From: Candidatus Altimarinota bacterium
GTDB lineage: Bacteria; Patescibacteriota; Gracilibacteria; BD1-5; UBA6164
DNA length: 33,760 nucleotides
Direction of reading: 5' to 3'
Assembly: GCA_002749055.1 (NCBI GenBank)
Contig: PDTW01000006.1
Location: forward strand, 1-33,760
Shown: one piece after another, positions 10,206 to 19,904 of the stretch
How the letters are laid out: every line of letters starts with the position of its first letter
How positions within the stretch are numbered: the stretch's first letter is position 1
Notes under the pieces: model-generated
Seen by the model: the letters and a program-made list of their open reading frames with translations, nothing else
What the model was told of the DNA's origin: nothing
Databases searched by the model: none
Program-made: the position numbers and the translations under genes

Positions 10206-11295
10206 ACATTTTTGCTGCCTCTTTATCCCTAACATAGCTAAATAGTATATCTATATCAATAAGTCATTTTTCATAAAGTGTTATTAGGTACTTATCCATA
10301 AGTATCATTCACTCTTTTATTCAAACTTCTATAACAGAATATATTTGATGTGTTTTCCCTTCTATTATCATATTTTTTATGGCATCATTTGTTATTAGAA
10401 TCTCCCTTGCAGCAATTCTTCACTCAACTCATTTTTTAGGTAATAATCTTTGACTCATTATTCATAATAAACTCATTGCTAATTGCATTCTAACTTGTTT
10501 TTGCTTATTCTCTGGAAATATATCAACTATTCTATCTATTGTTTGTGGACAATCATTTGTATGAAGAGTAGAAAAAACTAAATGTCATGTTTCTGCTAAA
10601 GTAAGAGCTGTTTTTATTGTTTCAGGATCTCTCATTTCTCATATCATAATTACATCAGGATCTTCCCTCATTGATGCTTTTAAGGCTTTTGAAAAGGATT
10701 CAGTATTTGTTCAAACTTCTCTTTGATTAATTAAACTTTTATCACTTTTAAATATAAATTCAATTGGGTCTTCAATTGTTATAATATGCTTTTTAAAGTT
10801 TTTATTTATATAATCTATCATTGCTGCTAGATTTGTCGATTTACCTACTCATGTAGGTCAAGTCATTATAAATAATCATTTTGACTTATTACATATATTT
10901 TTAATTTGTGCTCATAATCATAAATCTTCCATTGTTGGTACTTTTGAAGGAATAAGTCTCATAGCAATAGAAAATCATTCATTATCGCTATAACAATTTA
11001 CTCTAAATCTTTCTCATCCTTCAACTCTAAATGAAGTATCACTTTCAAAATCATCTAAAAAATTTCCATATCTTTCTCTTCATAATAAAACTAAAATAAT
11101 CTCGACAATGTCAGATTTATTTAAAATATGTAGTTTTTTTTCTTCTCACTTTATATTAATGCTAGCAAGTGTAATAATTTCTCAAGATTCATTTCTGAAA
11201 ATTGGTTTATGATTAGTACTAATATGAATATCTGGGTAATTATTAGCTGATACAAATTCTAATAAGTCATATAATAAAGTTTTATTATCTTTCAT
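10186..11295 (-). CDS. pilT: Type IV pilus retraction ATPase
   Basis: 369 residues, close to the usual ~350-370. There is an N-terminal PAS-like domain (about 1-115). The ATPase core has Walker A GPTGVGKST (146-154), the Asp box IITIEDPIEF, Walker B MREDPDVIMIGEMRD, and the His box HLVFSTLHTND. The AIRNMI-like segment near the C-terminus, typical of PilT, appears as DAIKNMIIEGK. PilT hexamers depolymerise the pilin fibre at the inner side of the membrane. PilT is separated from PilB by its lack of a tetracysteine motif; the gene at 32664 has one. It is followed by the cNMP-domain gene and is divergent from murG. Confidence 0.93.
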
Positions 11296-11310
11296 CTAAA
11301 CTATTTTATA

Positions 11311-11337
11311 AATAGAAATTAAAAATATATTTCTATT
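11311..11337. repeat. Inverted repeat in the pilT-murG spacer
   Basis: AATAGAAAT (11311-11319) and ATTTCTATT (11329-11337) are perfectly complementary, 16 bases upstream of the pilT start. It could be a 5'-UTR hairpin or an operator; no T-run is evident. Confidence 0.4.
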
Positions 11338-11406
11338 ATTATAACCTATATTTTAAAATAAAACAAAATTATATAAGCTTTAAAAATTTAATTTTTAAAT
11401 ATTCTT

Positions 11407-11434
11407 TTGAAATAATAGAAATTTTATCTATACT
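11407..11434 (+). promoter_or_regulatory. Promoter of murG
   Basis: TTGAAA (11407-11412) and TATACT (11429-11434) are spaced 16 bases apart, 29 bases before the ATG. Confidence 0.5.
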
Positions 11435-11462
11435 AAATTAAATTATAAAATAATTAAAAATA

Positions 11463-12497
11463 ATGAAAAAGACTATAGCTTTAACTGGCGGTTCAACTGG
11501 TTGACACATTTTTCCTTTATTGTCAATTTATAATCATCTTAATGAAGAATGAAAATATAATCTAATATGGATTTGAAATGAAATGTCATTAGAAGAAGAA
11601 ATAGCGGAAAAAAATAATATACCTTTTTATTGAATATCTGCATGAAAAATAAGAAGATATTTTGATCTCAGAAATTTTTATGAGCCATTAAAAAATTTAA
11701 CAGGTATTTTTCAATGAATATATTATATTTTCAAACATAATATTAAAATAGTTTTTTCAAAATGATGATATGTATCATTGCCGTTATGTATAGCAGCAAA
11801 ACTTCTGTGAAAAAAAGTTTATATACATGAATCTGATACTGTTTGATGAGTAGCCAATAAAATAATTTGATTTTTTGCAAATAAGGTATTTTATACTTTC
11901 CCAAATAAAAAAATTGACTGAAAAAAACATATAGTTGTTTGACAAATATTAAATCCAGAATTGATAGAGAATATACATAATATTAATATTACTGAAAATA
12001 TTAAGTTAAATGTTCTTGTAATTTGATGAAGCCAATGAAGTAAGAATATATTTATGAATTTATTGAAGGCTTTACCAGACTTGTGAGATATAAAATTTCA
12101 TATAATTTTATGAAATAAAAATTTACAATTTGAAAATGACTTTAAAGCTTATTCTAATGTTCATACTTATAGGTTTTTGAGCCAAAAACAAATGTGAGAA
12201 AAAATGAAAATAACTGATATTGCTTTAACAAGAGGATGATCTACAACACTTTGGGAATTATATTATTTTTGAATTCACTCAATTATAATACCATTATCTA
12301 ATAGTGCTTGAAATCACCAAAAAGAAAATGCTAAATTCTTTAATAAAAATTTTTGAAGCGATATTCTTGATGAAAATAATAATTTGAGTTTAGAAATTTT
12401 TAAACTTCTAAATAAATATAAACACCTAAGAAAAGCTTGATTAAATTTAGAATGATTTTATGATGCTCTGAAAAAAATAGAAAAAGAAATAAGCTAA
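11463..12497 (+). CDS. murG: UDP-GlcNAc:lipid I GlcNAc-transferase
   Basis: 344 residues, the normal length. It has the N-terminal glycine loop GGSTGGH (9-15, the second loop coded in part by TGA), the conserved SKGGYVSLP, HESDTVGGVANK, VIGGSQGSK at the start of the C-terminal Rossmann fold, and ITRGGSTTLWE-type motif LTRGGSTTLWEL for UDP-GlcNAc binding. MurG adds GlcNAc to lipid I to make lipid II on the inner membrane face. With the L,D-transpeptidase it shows this organism has the machinery to build peptidoglycan. It is not in a classical dcw cluster: pilT lies divergent upstream and pcrA convergent downstream. Confidence 0.95.
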
Positions 12498-12556
12498 TTG
12501 CACATGTAAAATTTTTTTGTAAATAGTAAATAAAATACTAATATAAACACTTAATT

Positions 12557-14782
12557 TTATATTTTTCTAACGGGAGCTATTCTAATATTCATTTTTTTAA
12601 TTCAATATCATGAAAAGGCTATTTCTGCTAATTCTCAATTTAAAGAAGTAATTAATCATCATCAAAATTTTGGATGAGATACTTTATCTCATCTTGAAAA
12701 ATCAGATATATTATTATTAATTTTTTCTTTTTTCTGAACTTTTATTGTTTTTGAATCTCAAAAAGAAAATGAATCATTATTTGAAGAAAGTGAATTTCAG
12801 AATAATGGGGTTTTGCATTCTAAAAATTCTCATAAATCATAATCCACTAAATATTCTAATGGGATTTCTTTTACAAACCTTGAAACAGGATTTCTTACAT
12901 AATCTCAAAAATTGAATCTTTCTATTGCTCTTGAAAGATATAACTCTTCCCTAGCTCTCGTCATTGCTACATACATTAATCTTCTCTCTTCCTCCAGTGC
13001 ATGAGTATCATTTACTGATCTAAAACTAGGAAATATTCAATCTTCTAATCAAGTTAAAAAAACTCTTTTTTCCTCCAATCATTTAGAAGTATGAACCGTC
13101 ATAAGTATTACATAATCCGATCTATCATCAGTTTTATCCATATCTGTAATTAAAGCCACTTCTTCCAAAAATGTAGATAAACTCTCTCTAGGCTCCATTC
13201 AATTATATTCGCTAGCAACATTTATTAATTCATCTATATTTTCTAACTTTGACTCTTTTTCTTCTTTACTTAATCCTATTGTCAAATAATCTTCGTATTT
13301 TGTTAGCTTTACTATATCTTTTATTAATTCAGATACTACTTTTTCTTTTGATAGTTTTATTAATTCTTTGTATAAATCATTAAATATTTTTATAGAATTT
13401 TTCGCTCAGGAGTTTAACTCTTCTAATTCATCTATATTTTCTATTATTTGTGGGTAAGAAAGTCAGAAGTTCTCTTTATAATTATCAAGTATTTCTATAC
13501 TTTTAACTCAAATTTTTCTAGTAGGAGTATTAATTATTCTTTTCATTGATACTAAATCATTTGGGTTATGTATTATCCTTAAATATCATAATAAATCTTT
13601 TATTTCTTTTCTATCATAAAACTTTTGACCTCATATGACTCTATAAGGAATATTATTTATCATTAAGGCTTCTTCTATTTTTCTTGACTGAGCATTTGTT
13701 CTGTAAAGTATAAGATTATCTTTATAATCTCATTTTTTTTCTTTTATTATTTTTGCTATTATACTAGCTTCTATTTTATCATCTGGAGCTTCAATATAAT
13801 TAATATGATCTCATTCAGGATTATCTGTCCATAGTTCTTTTTTTATTCAACTTGTGTTATTTTTTATAACTGAGTTTGCTCAAGCTATTATTTTTTTGCT
13901 TGATCTATAATTTTGTTCTAATTTTACTATTAATGCTTCATTATAATCTTTTTTAAAATTAATTATATTTCTCATATCAGCTCATCTCCACGAATAAATT
14001 GATTGACTATCATCACCTACTACAGCTAAATTTTTGTATTTACTTGCTAATAGTTTTACTATTTCATATTGAGGAGCATTAGTATCTTGGTACTCATCTA
14101 CCATAAGGTATTTATATTTTTCTTGATATTCTTCTAATATTTTAGGTATTCTTAATAAAGCTAATGTTTTTATTAAAATATCATCAAAATCTAAAGCATT
14201 ATTAGAAGCAAGATTTTTTTCGTATTCTAAATAAACTTTATGAACAACTTCTTTTAAACTAGAGTCTACTTCAGATTCATATCATTTTGCTGTTATTAAA
14301 TTATTTTTTGCATTACTTATATAAAATGCAATTTGTCTTGCTGGAAATTCTTTTTCTTCTAGCATTAATTTATTTTTTATTATTCATTTTAATACAGATA
14401 ATTTATCTGATTCATCATAAATAACAAAGTTTTTTTTAAGTCATATTTCTAATTCTTCTGGTAAAAATTTTGATAAAATTTCCTTTAATATGAAAATTCA
14501 TATAGAATGAAAAGTTCAAATCAAAGGAAAATCTTTTTTTGAATAAAGATTTCTAGGGCTATGAGTTCAAAGCACTTTAGCTACTCTTTCTCTCATTTCT
14601 AGTGCAGCCTTGTTTGTAAAAGTAACCATCATTATTTCGCTGGGATTTATATTCTTTTCTCTTATCATATACTCTACTCTAGCTGTAAGTGTAGCAGTTT
14701 TTCAACTTCCTGCTCAAGCTATTATTAGTAAAGGTCATTTTATTTTATTTTTTGCTTTTTCTTGTTTTGGATTTAGTTTCAT
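12557..14782 (-). CDS. pcrA: UvrD/PcrA-type DNA helicase
   Basis: 741 residues, the usual size. It carries all superfamily 1A motifs: Walker A GAGSGKT (23-29), [24 protein letters not shown], motif [10 protein letters not shown], motif [24 protein letters not shown], and VHTSKGLE plus [11 protein letters not shown] near the end. The C-terminus from about residue 695 ([12 protein letters not shown] ... IAPVRKI) is the Tudor-like domain of PcrA that contacts RNA polymerase, which favours pcrA over rep. The enzyme is a 3'-5' helicase for repair, replication restart and transcription-coupled repair. The stop at 12557 was chosen because this domain continues to it. A terminator-like hairpin lies 42 bases before the start. 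Confidence 0.95.
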
Positions 14783-14823
14783 ATAATTTCTGTTAAATTC
14801 TTATTTAATTAAAAATACAAAAA

Positions 14824-14847
14824 AAAAATCATTTTTCAATGATTTTT
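14824..14847 (-). terminator. Terminator-like hairpin in the pcrA leader
   Basis: AAAAATCATT (14824-14833) and AATGATTTTT (14838-14847) pair around a 4-base loop. On the minus strand the stem is followed at once by a run of T, as in an intrinsic terminator, yet the pcrA start is only 42 bases further and no minus-strand gene lies upstream. It may be an attenuator or may stop antisense transcription. The rest of 14783-14992 holds no gene, only a short inverted repeat (TTTACTT/AAGTAAA at 14876-14894). Confidence 0.5.
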
Positions 14848-14908
14848 AATTTTTTATGTTAAAAGCTATATGTTTTTTACTTGCTATAAGTAAATTTAAA
14901 TATTTTTT

Positions 14909-14936
14909 ATTTGACATCTTGAGTTTTATAGCTATA
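14909..14936 (+). promoter_or_regulatory. Possible promoter of the first repeat-protein gene
   Basis: A TTGACA near 14909 is followed about 16 bases later by TATATG, roughly 60 bases before the ATG at 14993. The -35 is a consensus match and the -10 a partial one. Confidence 0.4.
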
Positions 14937-14992
14937 TGTAGTAATTGTATTCTAAAAAAATCTCATAGTTTTATAACATTAAATTTTAAATT

Positions 14993-16063
14993 ATGAATAA
15001 ATTAAAAACGTCTTTATGAATAAAATGTACAACTCCTGAAGAAGTTTTGTATAGTGTATTTTCATTCAATCTTAGTGCAATAAAAATATTAGAGGAAATT
15101 ATTCAAAATAGTTTTCCTAAAGTAAAAAGTATATCCATAGACAATGTGGAAGCTATTAGGGCTATGCTTCAAAATGACAAGGTAAAAGAGCTTTTAAAAA
15201 GTAAGTTAGAAGAAATTGAATGATGAGATATTATAATAAAAGCTATAGAATTATATGAAAAAGATTATCATTCTTTTGATACTGAAGCTATAATAGAATC
15301 TACTAAAAATGAAATATTAAAAAATATAGAAGAAGTTTTAAAAAATATTCATTGAGAACAATATAAAAAATTTGATAGTTTATTTTGAGAAATTGAATGA
15401 ATAAATTGAGAAGAAACATATCATTTAGAGGATTTAGTAAAATTAACTATTCATTTAAGTTTTGAAAAATTAATATGTTTTTATGAATTATTAGAAAAAG
15501 ATGAATCATTAAAAAAACATAAAAGAATGCTAGATGATTATCTATACAATAATTATAGCTTTTCAAGGGAAGAATTTAAAAACCATTCTTTAGAAGAGTA
15601 TATAGAAAAATGAATAGACTGGATTGTTTTGAAAGCAATTAATAGATGATGGTTAAGAAGTAAAGAATATTTTAATAATTTTAATTTAGAAGATTATGTG
15701 GAAAAACTATTAGATAAAACTATTTCAGAGACAATTAATAAATGATTTATAGATGAAAAAGATTTTTATAAGATTCCTTTATTTCAATACATAGAAAAAT
15801 GATTAGATAAAACTATTTCAGAAGCAATTAATAAACGATTTATAGATAAAAAAATATTTAAGAAAATTCCTTTAGAAAAATATATAGAGAAATGATTAGA
15901 TAAATCTATTTATAGTGGAATTAATAGATGATGGATAAATGAAAGGGATTTTAAAAGAGCTAATTTACAAAATTATATGTGAAAGTACTTATCTCCTAGT
16001 AGCTCTGGAGTAAATAATAAGTGACTGTTAAATAAATTACGTAAAAATAAACATTCTTATTAA
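14993..16063 (+). CDS. 31-residue-repeat protein, paralogue 1 (unknown)
   Basis: 356 residues, not recognised. No signal peptide or membrane segment is visible, so it is probably cytoplasmic. Residues 1-195 are a helical, acidic N-terminal part; residues from about 105 to 195 are clearly homologous to the N-terminus of the next gene (ILKNIH, FDSLFGEIEGIN, LSFEKLICFYELLEKDE). From 15575 come four tandem repeats of 31-32 residues plus a degenerate fifth, consensus F-x-x-I-P-L-E-x-Y-I-E-K-G-L-D-x-x-I-x-x-A-I-N-R-G-W-I. The pattern suggests helix pairs, so an alpha-solenoid for protein binding is my inference. One repeat has CGA (15836) where the others have TGA-coded Gly. The product ends in a basic tail. 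Confidence 0.8.
15575..15978 (+). repeat. Tandem 93-base coding repeats (paralogue 1)
   Basis: Four units of about 93-96 bases, each coding one 31-32-residue repeat, then a decayed partial unit. The units differ from each other more than those in the neighbouring paralogue. Confidence 0.8.
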
Positions 16064-16097
16064 AATAAACATCCTTATAATTATTAAATTTAAAATT

Positions 16098-17207
16098 ATG
16101 AATAAATTAGAAACAAAGCATAAAACTCCTGAAAAAGAAAGAGGTTACCATACTTCTATAGAATCTACTGAATATCAAACATTAAAAAATATAGAAGGTA
16201 TTTTAAAAAATATTCATTTAGAAGGATATGAAAATTTTGATAATTTATTTTGAGAAACTGAATGAATAAATTTAGAAGAAATATTGAGTGGTTTAGCAAT
16301 TTCTTTAAGTTTTGAGGAATTAATAATTTTTTATGAATTATTAGAAAAAGATGAATTATTGAAAAAATATAAAGAAAAACTTAATAAATACTTATATTTA
16401 AATTACATTTTCTCAATTAAGGAATTTGAAAGTCATTCTTTGCAGGAATATATAGAGAAGTGATTAGATTGGATTATAAAAAGTGCAATTGATAAATGAA
16501 TTATGTCTAAAAAAAATTTTAATAAAATTCCTTTAGAACAATATGTGGAAAAATGATTAGATTTGGTTATTACAGAAGCAATTAATAGATGAATTGTATC
16601 TAAAAAAGATTTTAGTGAAATTCCTTTAGAACAATATGTAGAAAAATGATTAGATTTGGTTATTACAGAAGCAATTAGTAGATGAATTGTGTCTAAAAAA
16701 GATTTTAATGAAATTCCTTTAGAAAAATATATAGAAAAATGATTAGATAAATCTATTAAATATGCATTTAATAGGGAATTTATAAGTGAAAAAGATTTTA
16801 GTAATACTCTTTTAGAGGAATGTGTGGAAAAATGATTAGATGAAACTATTTATAGCATAATTGATAGATTATGGATAACCAAAGAAGACTTTAAGAAGAT
16901 TCCTTTAGAAAAATATATAGAGAAATGATTAGATGCATCTATTTATAGTACAATTAATAAATGATGGATAACCAAAGAAGATTTTAAGAAAATTCCTTTA
17001 GAAAAATATGTAGAAAATTGACTAGAATGGGCTATTGTAAAAGCAATTGAACAATGATGGATAGAAAAAGAAGATTTTGTAGAAATTCCATTACAAGATT
17101 ATATAAAAAAATGATTAGATTTATCTATTTTCAGGGCAATTGATAAATGATGGATAGAAAAAGAAGATTTTAAGAAAAAAAGAAAAAAATTATACTTTTT
17201 TCTATAA
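16098..17207 (+). CDS. 31-residue-repeat protein, paralogue 2 (unknown)
   Basis: 369 residues, not recognised. It is a paralogue of the gene just upstream (34-base gap), and even the upstream region (TTAAAATTATGAATAAATTA-like) is duplicated. It lacks about 90 residues of the other protein's N-terminus but carries eight full repeats of exactly 31 residues (16425-17168) against about four and a half. Each repeat has the form F-x-x-I-P-L-E-x-Y-x-E-K-G-L-D-x-x-I-x-x-A-I-x-x-G; the invariant Gly after Lys is always TGA. Units 2 and 3 are almost identical at the DNA level, showing recent expansion. After the last unit it ends in a short Lys-rich, then hydrophobic tail. The stop overlaps the end of clpP on the other strand by six bases. 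Function unknown; a binding scaffold is a guess. Confidence 0.8.
16425..17168 (+). repeat. Eight tandem 93-base coding repeats (paralogue 2)
   Basis: Eight in-frame units of 93 bases with no spacer. Units 2 and 3 are nearly identical and units 6-8 closely related, consistent with repeated unequal exchange or slippage that keeps the reading frame. Confidence 0.9.
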
Positions 17208-17825
17208 CTTTTTGTTTTCTATAATTTTATCAATAAGTCAGTATTTTAAGGCTTCTTCTGCCGTCATAAAGTTATCTCTATCACAATCTTTTTCTACTTG
17301 TTCTATTTCTTTTCAAGTATGTTTTGCCAAAATAGAGTATAATCTATGTCATGTTCTTGTGATATGTTCTGCTGCAAGTTTTATATCTGTTGCTTGTCAT
17401 TCAGCTCATCATAAAGGTTGGTGAATCATTATTTCACTATGAGGCAAGGCATATCTTTTACCCTTTGTTCATCAAGCTAATATAATAGAACCCATTGATG
17501 CTGATAATCAAATAGATACAGTAGTAACTGGACATGATATATATTGCATAGTATCATAAATTGCTAAACCGGCTGTAACATGTCAACCTGGAGAATTTAT
17601 ATACATAGTAATTGGAGCTTTAGGATCCTGTTTCTGCAAAAATAGTAATTGAGCAATCACTGTATTAGCAATAGAGCTATCTATAGCATCTCATAAAAAT
17701 ATAATTCTATCTTCTAATAATCTAGAATAAATATCATAAGCCCTTTCCCCTGTTGGAGTTTTATCAATTACCGTTGGTATTAATGTAGAAGTAATAGTAT
17801 TTTCTTTTTTTCATTTTATTTGCAT
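17202..17825 (-). CDS. clpP: ATP-dependent Clp protease proteolytic subunit
   Basis: 207 residues. The catalytic triad is complete: Ser110 in GLSASMGS, His135 in MIHQPLGG, and Asp184 in CDRDNF. The substrate-binding YINSPGG strand (about 75-81) and the C-terminal AEEALKYGLID are also present; the second Gly of SPGG is a TGA codon, as are several others. ClpP forms the tetradecameric chamber fed by ClpX or ClpC; neither partner is in the window. It is oriented tail to tail with the repeat-protein gene (6-base overlap of the ends) and has its own promoter upstream. Confidence 0.97.
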
Positions 17826-17853
17826 ATATTTTTGTTAATAATTATTTATATAT

Positions 17854-17881
17854 ATTTTATAATAAATTACTATTTACACAA
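17854..17881 (-). promoter_or_regulatory. Promoter of clpP
   Basis: On the minus strand TTGTGT (17876-17881) and TAAAAT (17854-17859) are spaced 16 bases apart, 28 bases before the start codon. Confidence 0.45.
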
Positions 17882-17953
17882 ACTAATAAACTAATTTTAT
17901 GTTCATAAAATTATTTACAATTTATATTTTTAGTTTTTAAGATACTTAAATCT

Positions 17954-18328
17954 TTAAGGTTTTATTGCCACTATTTCTATTTCTACTAATGCTCATAATG
18001 GTAATTTTGACACTTCAACAGTGCTTCTTGCCGGTTTATGAGAAAAAAATCTTCAATAAATCTCATTTACTTTTGAGAAATTATCAATATTGTCTAAAAA
18101 TATAGTTGTTTTAACTACATCTTCATATCATAAACCTGCTTCTTTCAAAACTTCTCACAGATTTAAACAAACTTGCTCTGTTTGACTTTCAATTCATCAT
18201 CAAACTAATAACATTGTTAAAGGGTCTAAAGCAATTTGTCAAGAAGAATATAAAGTATTTCAAACAAATACTGCTTGAGAATATGGTCATATTGCTTTAG
18301 GCGCAAAATTTGTATCAATTTTTATCAT
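17954..18328 (-). CDS. ridA: RidA-family enamine/imine deaminase
   Basis: 124 residues, the family length. It has the signatures IGPYSQAV, GQIALDP, ARSTVEV with the substrate-carboxylate Arg101, and the C-terminal VEIEIVA with catalytic-site Glu117. RidA hydrolyses reactive 2-aminoacrylate and 2-aminocrotonate released by PLP enzymes, above all threonine dehydratase. Its neighbour upstream on the same strand is ilvA, whose product makes exactly that intermediate, so the pair makes metabolic sense. An inverted-repeat element (18360-18475) now separates them, so it is unclear whether they are still one transcript. Confidence 0.95.
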
Positions 18329-18359
18329 ATTTTTTATTATTTAATCAAATAAAACTATA

Positions 18360-18475
18360 GAAACATCTAAAAACCTCCAAATCTAGAAAAAAATAACCTT
18401 TTTGCTAATTTTTCCTTAAAAATTATCTAAAAAATCTAAATTTTTATTCTTACGAAGGAGTTTTTCATATGTCCC
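18360..18475. mobile_element. Inverted-repeat element (MITE-like), copy B
   Basis: 116 bases, ends GAAACATCTAAAAACCTCC (left) and GGAGTTTTTCATATGTCCC (right), flanked by TA at 18358-18359 and 18476-18477. It matches copies A and C but lacks about 45 bases of their middle. Its last base is the G of the ilvA stop codon (TAG on the minus strand): the TA of the stop is the target duplication. Inserted between ilvA and ridA. Confidence 0.8.
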
Positions 18476-19758
18476 TATATTAATAAATCAAAGTATAAAT
18501 CATCATTAGTTACATCCTTGTACTTAAATCATAATTTTTTCATATTTTTTTCTATTTTATTCCAATTATTTTTATTATTCGTTTTTAGTCAAATAAAAAC
18601 TGGAGCAGTATTTTTTGCTGATTTTTTTAAATATTCAAATCTTTCAATATCATCTCATTCTCATAAAACCAATAAAAATTCTTTTAAAGCTCAGGGTCTT
18701 TGTGGAAAAGAAACTATAAAATACTTTTTTAATCATTCATATTTTAAACTTCTTTCTTTTAGTTCTGGCAATCTCTCAAAATCAAAATTACCTCAGCTAA
18801 TAACTACAACAATATTTTTTTTCTTTTCTCACTTTTCTACTTTTAGATTAATATCTTTTAAAGCATCTGTTGAAAGAGCTCAAGCAGGTTCTACAACAAT
18901 TCAATCTTCTTTTAAATAATCCAAAATCGTAGTACAAACTCTATTTTCAGGACACGAAATAATTTCTATTTGTTCTTCATTACATATCTCAAATGTTTTA
19001 TCTCATTCTCTTTTAACTGCCGCTCAATCAACAAATATTTCAATAGTATCCAAGCTAATATTCTTTCATGCTTCTAAAGATTTCTTCATTCAACAAGCTC
19101 AACTTGGTTCTGCTCATATAATTTTAGTTTTTTTATTTAAGGCATTTTTAGCAGATATTATTCAAGAAATAAATCAACCTCATCATATAGGAGCAATTAT
19201 ATAATCTAATTCTCAGTTAGATTTAGATTTAAGAGAATAATCTTCAAATTGTTCAAAAATTTCTAATCAGACAGTAGATTGTCATTCAATTATTTTTTCA
19301 TCATCAAAAGGATGGATGAAACTAGCTCATGTTTCTTTTTTAAATTTTAATGCATTTTTTAATGCTTCATCAAATGTATCTCAAACTAGTATTACAGTTA
19401 CATATTTTCATCAAAATTGCTTAGTTTTATAAACTTTTTGTTCAGGTGTTGTTACTGGCATAAAAACAGTTCAATTTATCTTTAAATGCTCGCATGTAAT
19501 AGCTACTCATTGGGCATGATTTCAGGCACTAGCACATACTACTCATGATTTTTGTTGTTTTTCTGTTAAATTATTTATCAAATTAAAAGCTCATCTTACT
19601 TTATAACTCCTAACTGCTTGCAAATCTTCCCTTTTCAAATAAATGTTTGCATTATATTCTTTTGATAATCTTTTAGAATATTCTAATGGAGTAGTTTTTA
19701 TAAAATCTCCAAAGTTATGCTTCGCCTTTTTTATTTTTTCTATATTTATTTTTTTCAT
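18475..19758 (-). CDS. ilvA: Threonine dehydratase, biosynthetic type
   Basis: 427 residues. The PLP fold is complete: LKREDLQAVRSYKVRGA with Schiff-base Lys53, SAGNHAQG (77-84), the phosphate-binding glycine loop IGGGGFISG, and VVVISGGN in the second half. A C-terminal regulatory ACT-like domain (about 345-427, YFIVSFPQRPGALKEFL) marks the biosynthetic short-form IlvA rather than catabolic TdcB. It deaminates threonine to 2-oxobutanoate, the first step to isoleucine. The remaining ilv genes are not in the window. Upstream lies a leader peptide rich in Ile with an attenuator, direct support for an isoleucine-linked role. The stop codon TAG is completed by an inserted element. Confidence 0.95.
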
Positions 19759-19779
19759 ATTTTTATAGTTATATTTATA

Positions 19780-19809
19780 AAAAAACTCTTAGTTATCTAA
19801 GAGTTTTTT
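19780..19809 (-). terminator. Attenuator terminator of ilvA (segments 3:4)
   Basis: A perfect 13-base stem (19780-19792 with 19797-19809) and 4-base loop, followed by T on the minus strand, 22 bases before the ilvA start. Segment 3 of this stem (CTCTTAGAT, 19795-19803) can pair instead with segment 2 at 19835-19843. Confidence 0.8.
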
Positions 19810-19837
19810 ATGATTTTTAAATTAAAACAAAATCCTC

Positions 19838-19882
19838 TTAGATATATCTAAAAGTAATAATAATGCTTATTATAAAATCCAT
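19838..19882 (-). CDS. Isoleucine-rich attenuator leader peptide
   Basis: 14 codons: MDFIISIIITFRYI, then TAA. Six of 14 residues are Ile, five of them within six codons (ATA ATA AGC ATT ATT ATT), plus one Thr. An A-rich stretch ending AAAAAGAAAT precedes the ATG. The stop codon sits inside segment 2 of the attenuator, as in known leader peptides. By analogy it should act in cis by sensing charged tRNA-Ile; no activity of the peptide itself is expected. Confidence 0.75.
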   Translation of the reverse strand: MDFIISIIITFRYI

Positions 19883-19904
19883 ATTTCTTTTTTTTAAGTT
19901 TAAT

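Larger units (their letters stand above)
19780..19882 (-). promoter_or_regulatory. Ile-responsive transcription attenuator of ilvA
   Basis: Read on the minus strand: leader peptide (19882-19838), hairpin 1:2 (CTTTTAGA at 19847-19854 with TCTAAGAG at 19835-19842), antiterminator 2:3 (ATCTAAGAG at 19835-19843 with CTCTTAGAT at 19795-19803, nine perfect pairs), and terminator 3:4. A ribosome stalled on the Ile codons (19856-19873) would cover segment 1, free segment 2 for 2:3, and let ilvA be transcribed. With plentiful Ile-tRNA it moves to the stop inside segment 2, and 3:4 forms. This is the classical trp/ilv attenuation logic; the mechanism is inferred from pairing and codons. Confidence 0.75.

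Noticed and set aside
15575-17168. CRISPR array, suggested by regular 93-base periodicity
   Set aside because: The periodicity is protein-coding and in frame, without alternating constant repeats and unique spacers.
18360-18475. Element copy B as a simple terminator of ilvA
   Set aside because: It shares about 100 bases with copies at unrelated loci and has TA flanks, which a local terminator would not; it might still terminate transcription secondarily.
18518-18919. Plus-strand open frame of 133 codons
   Set aside because: It is antisense to the C-terminal regulatory part of ilvA.
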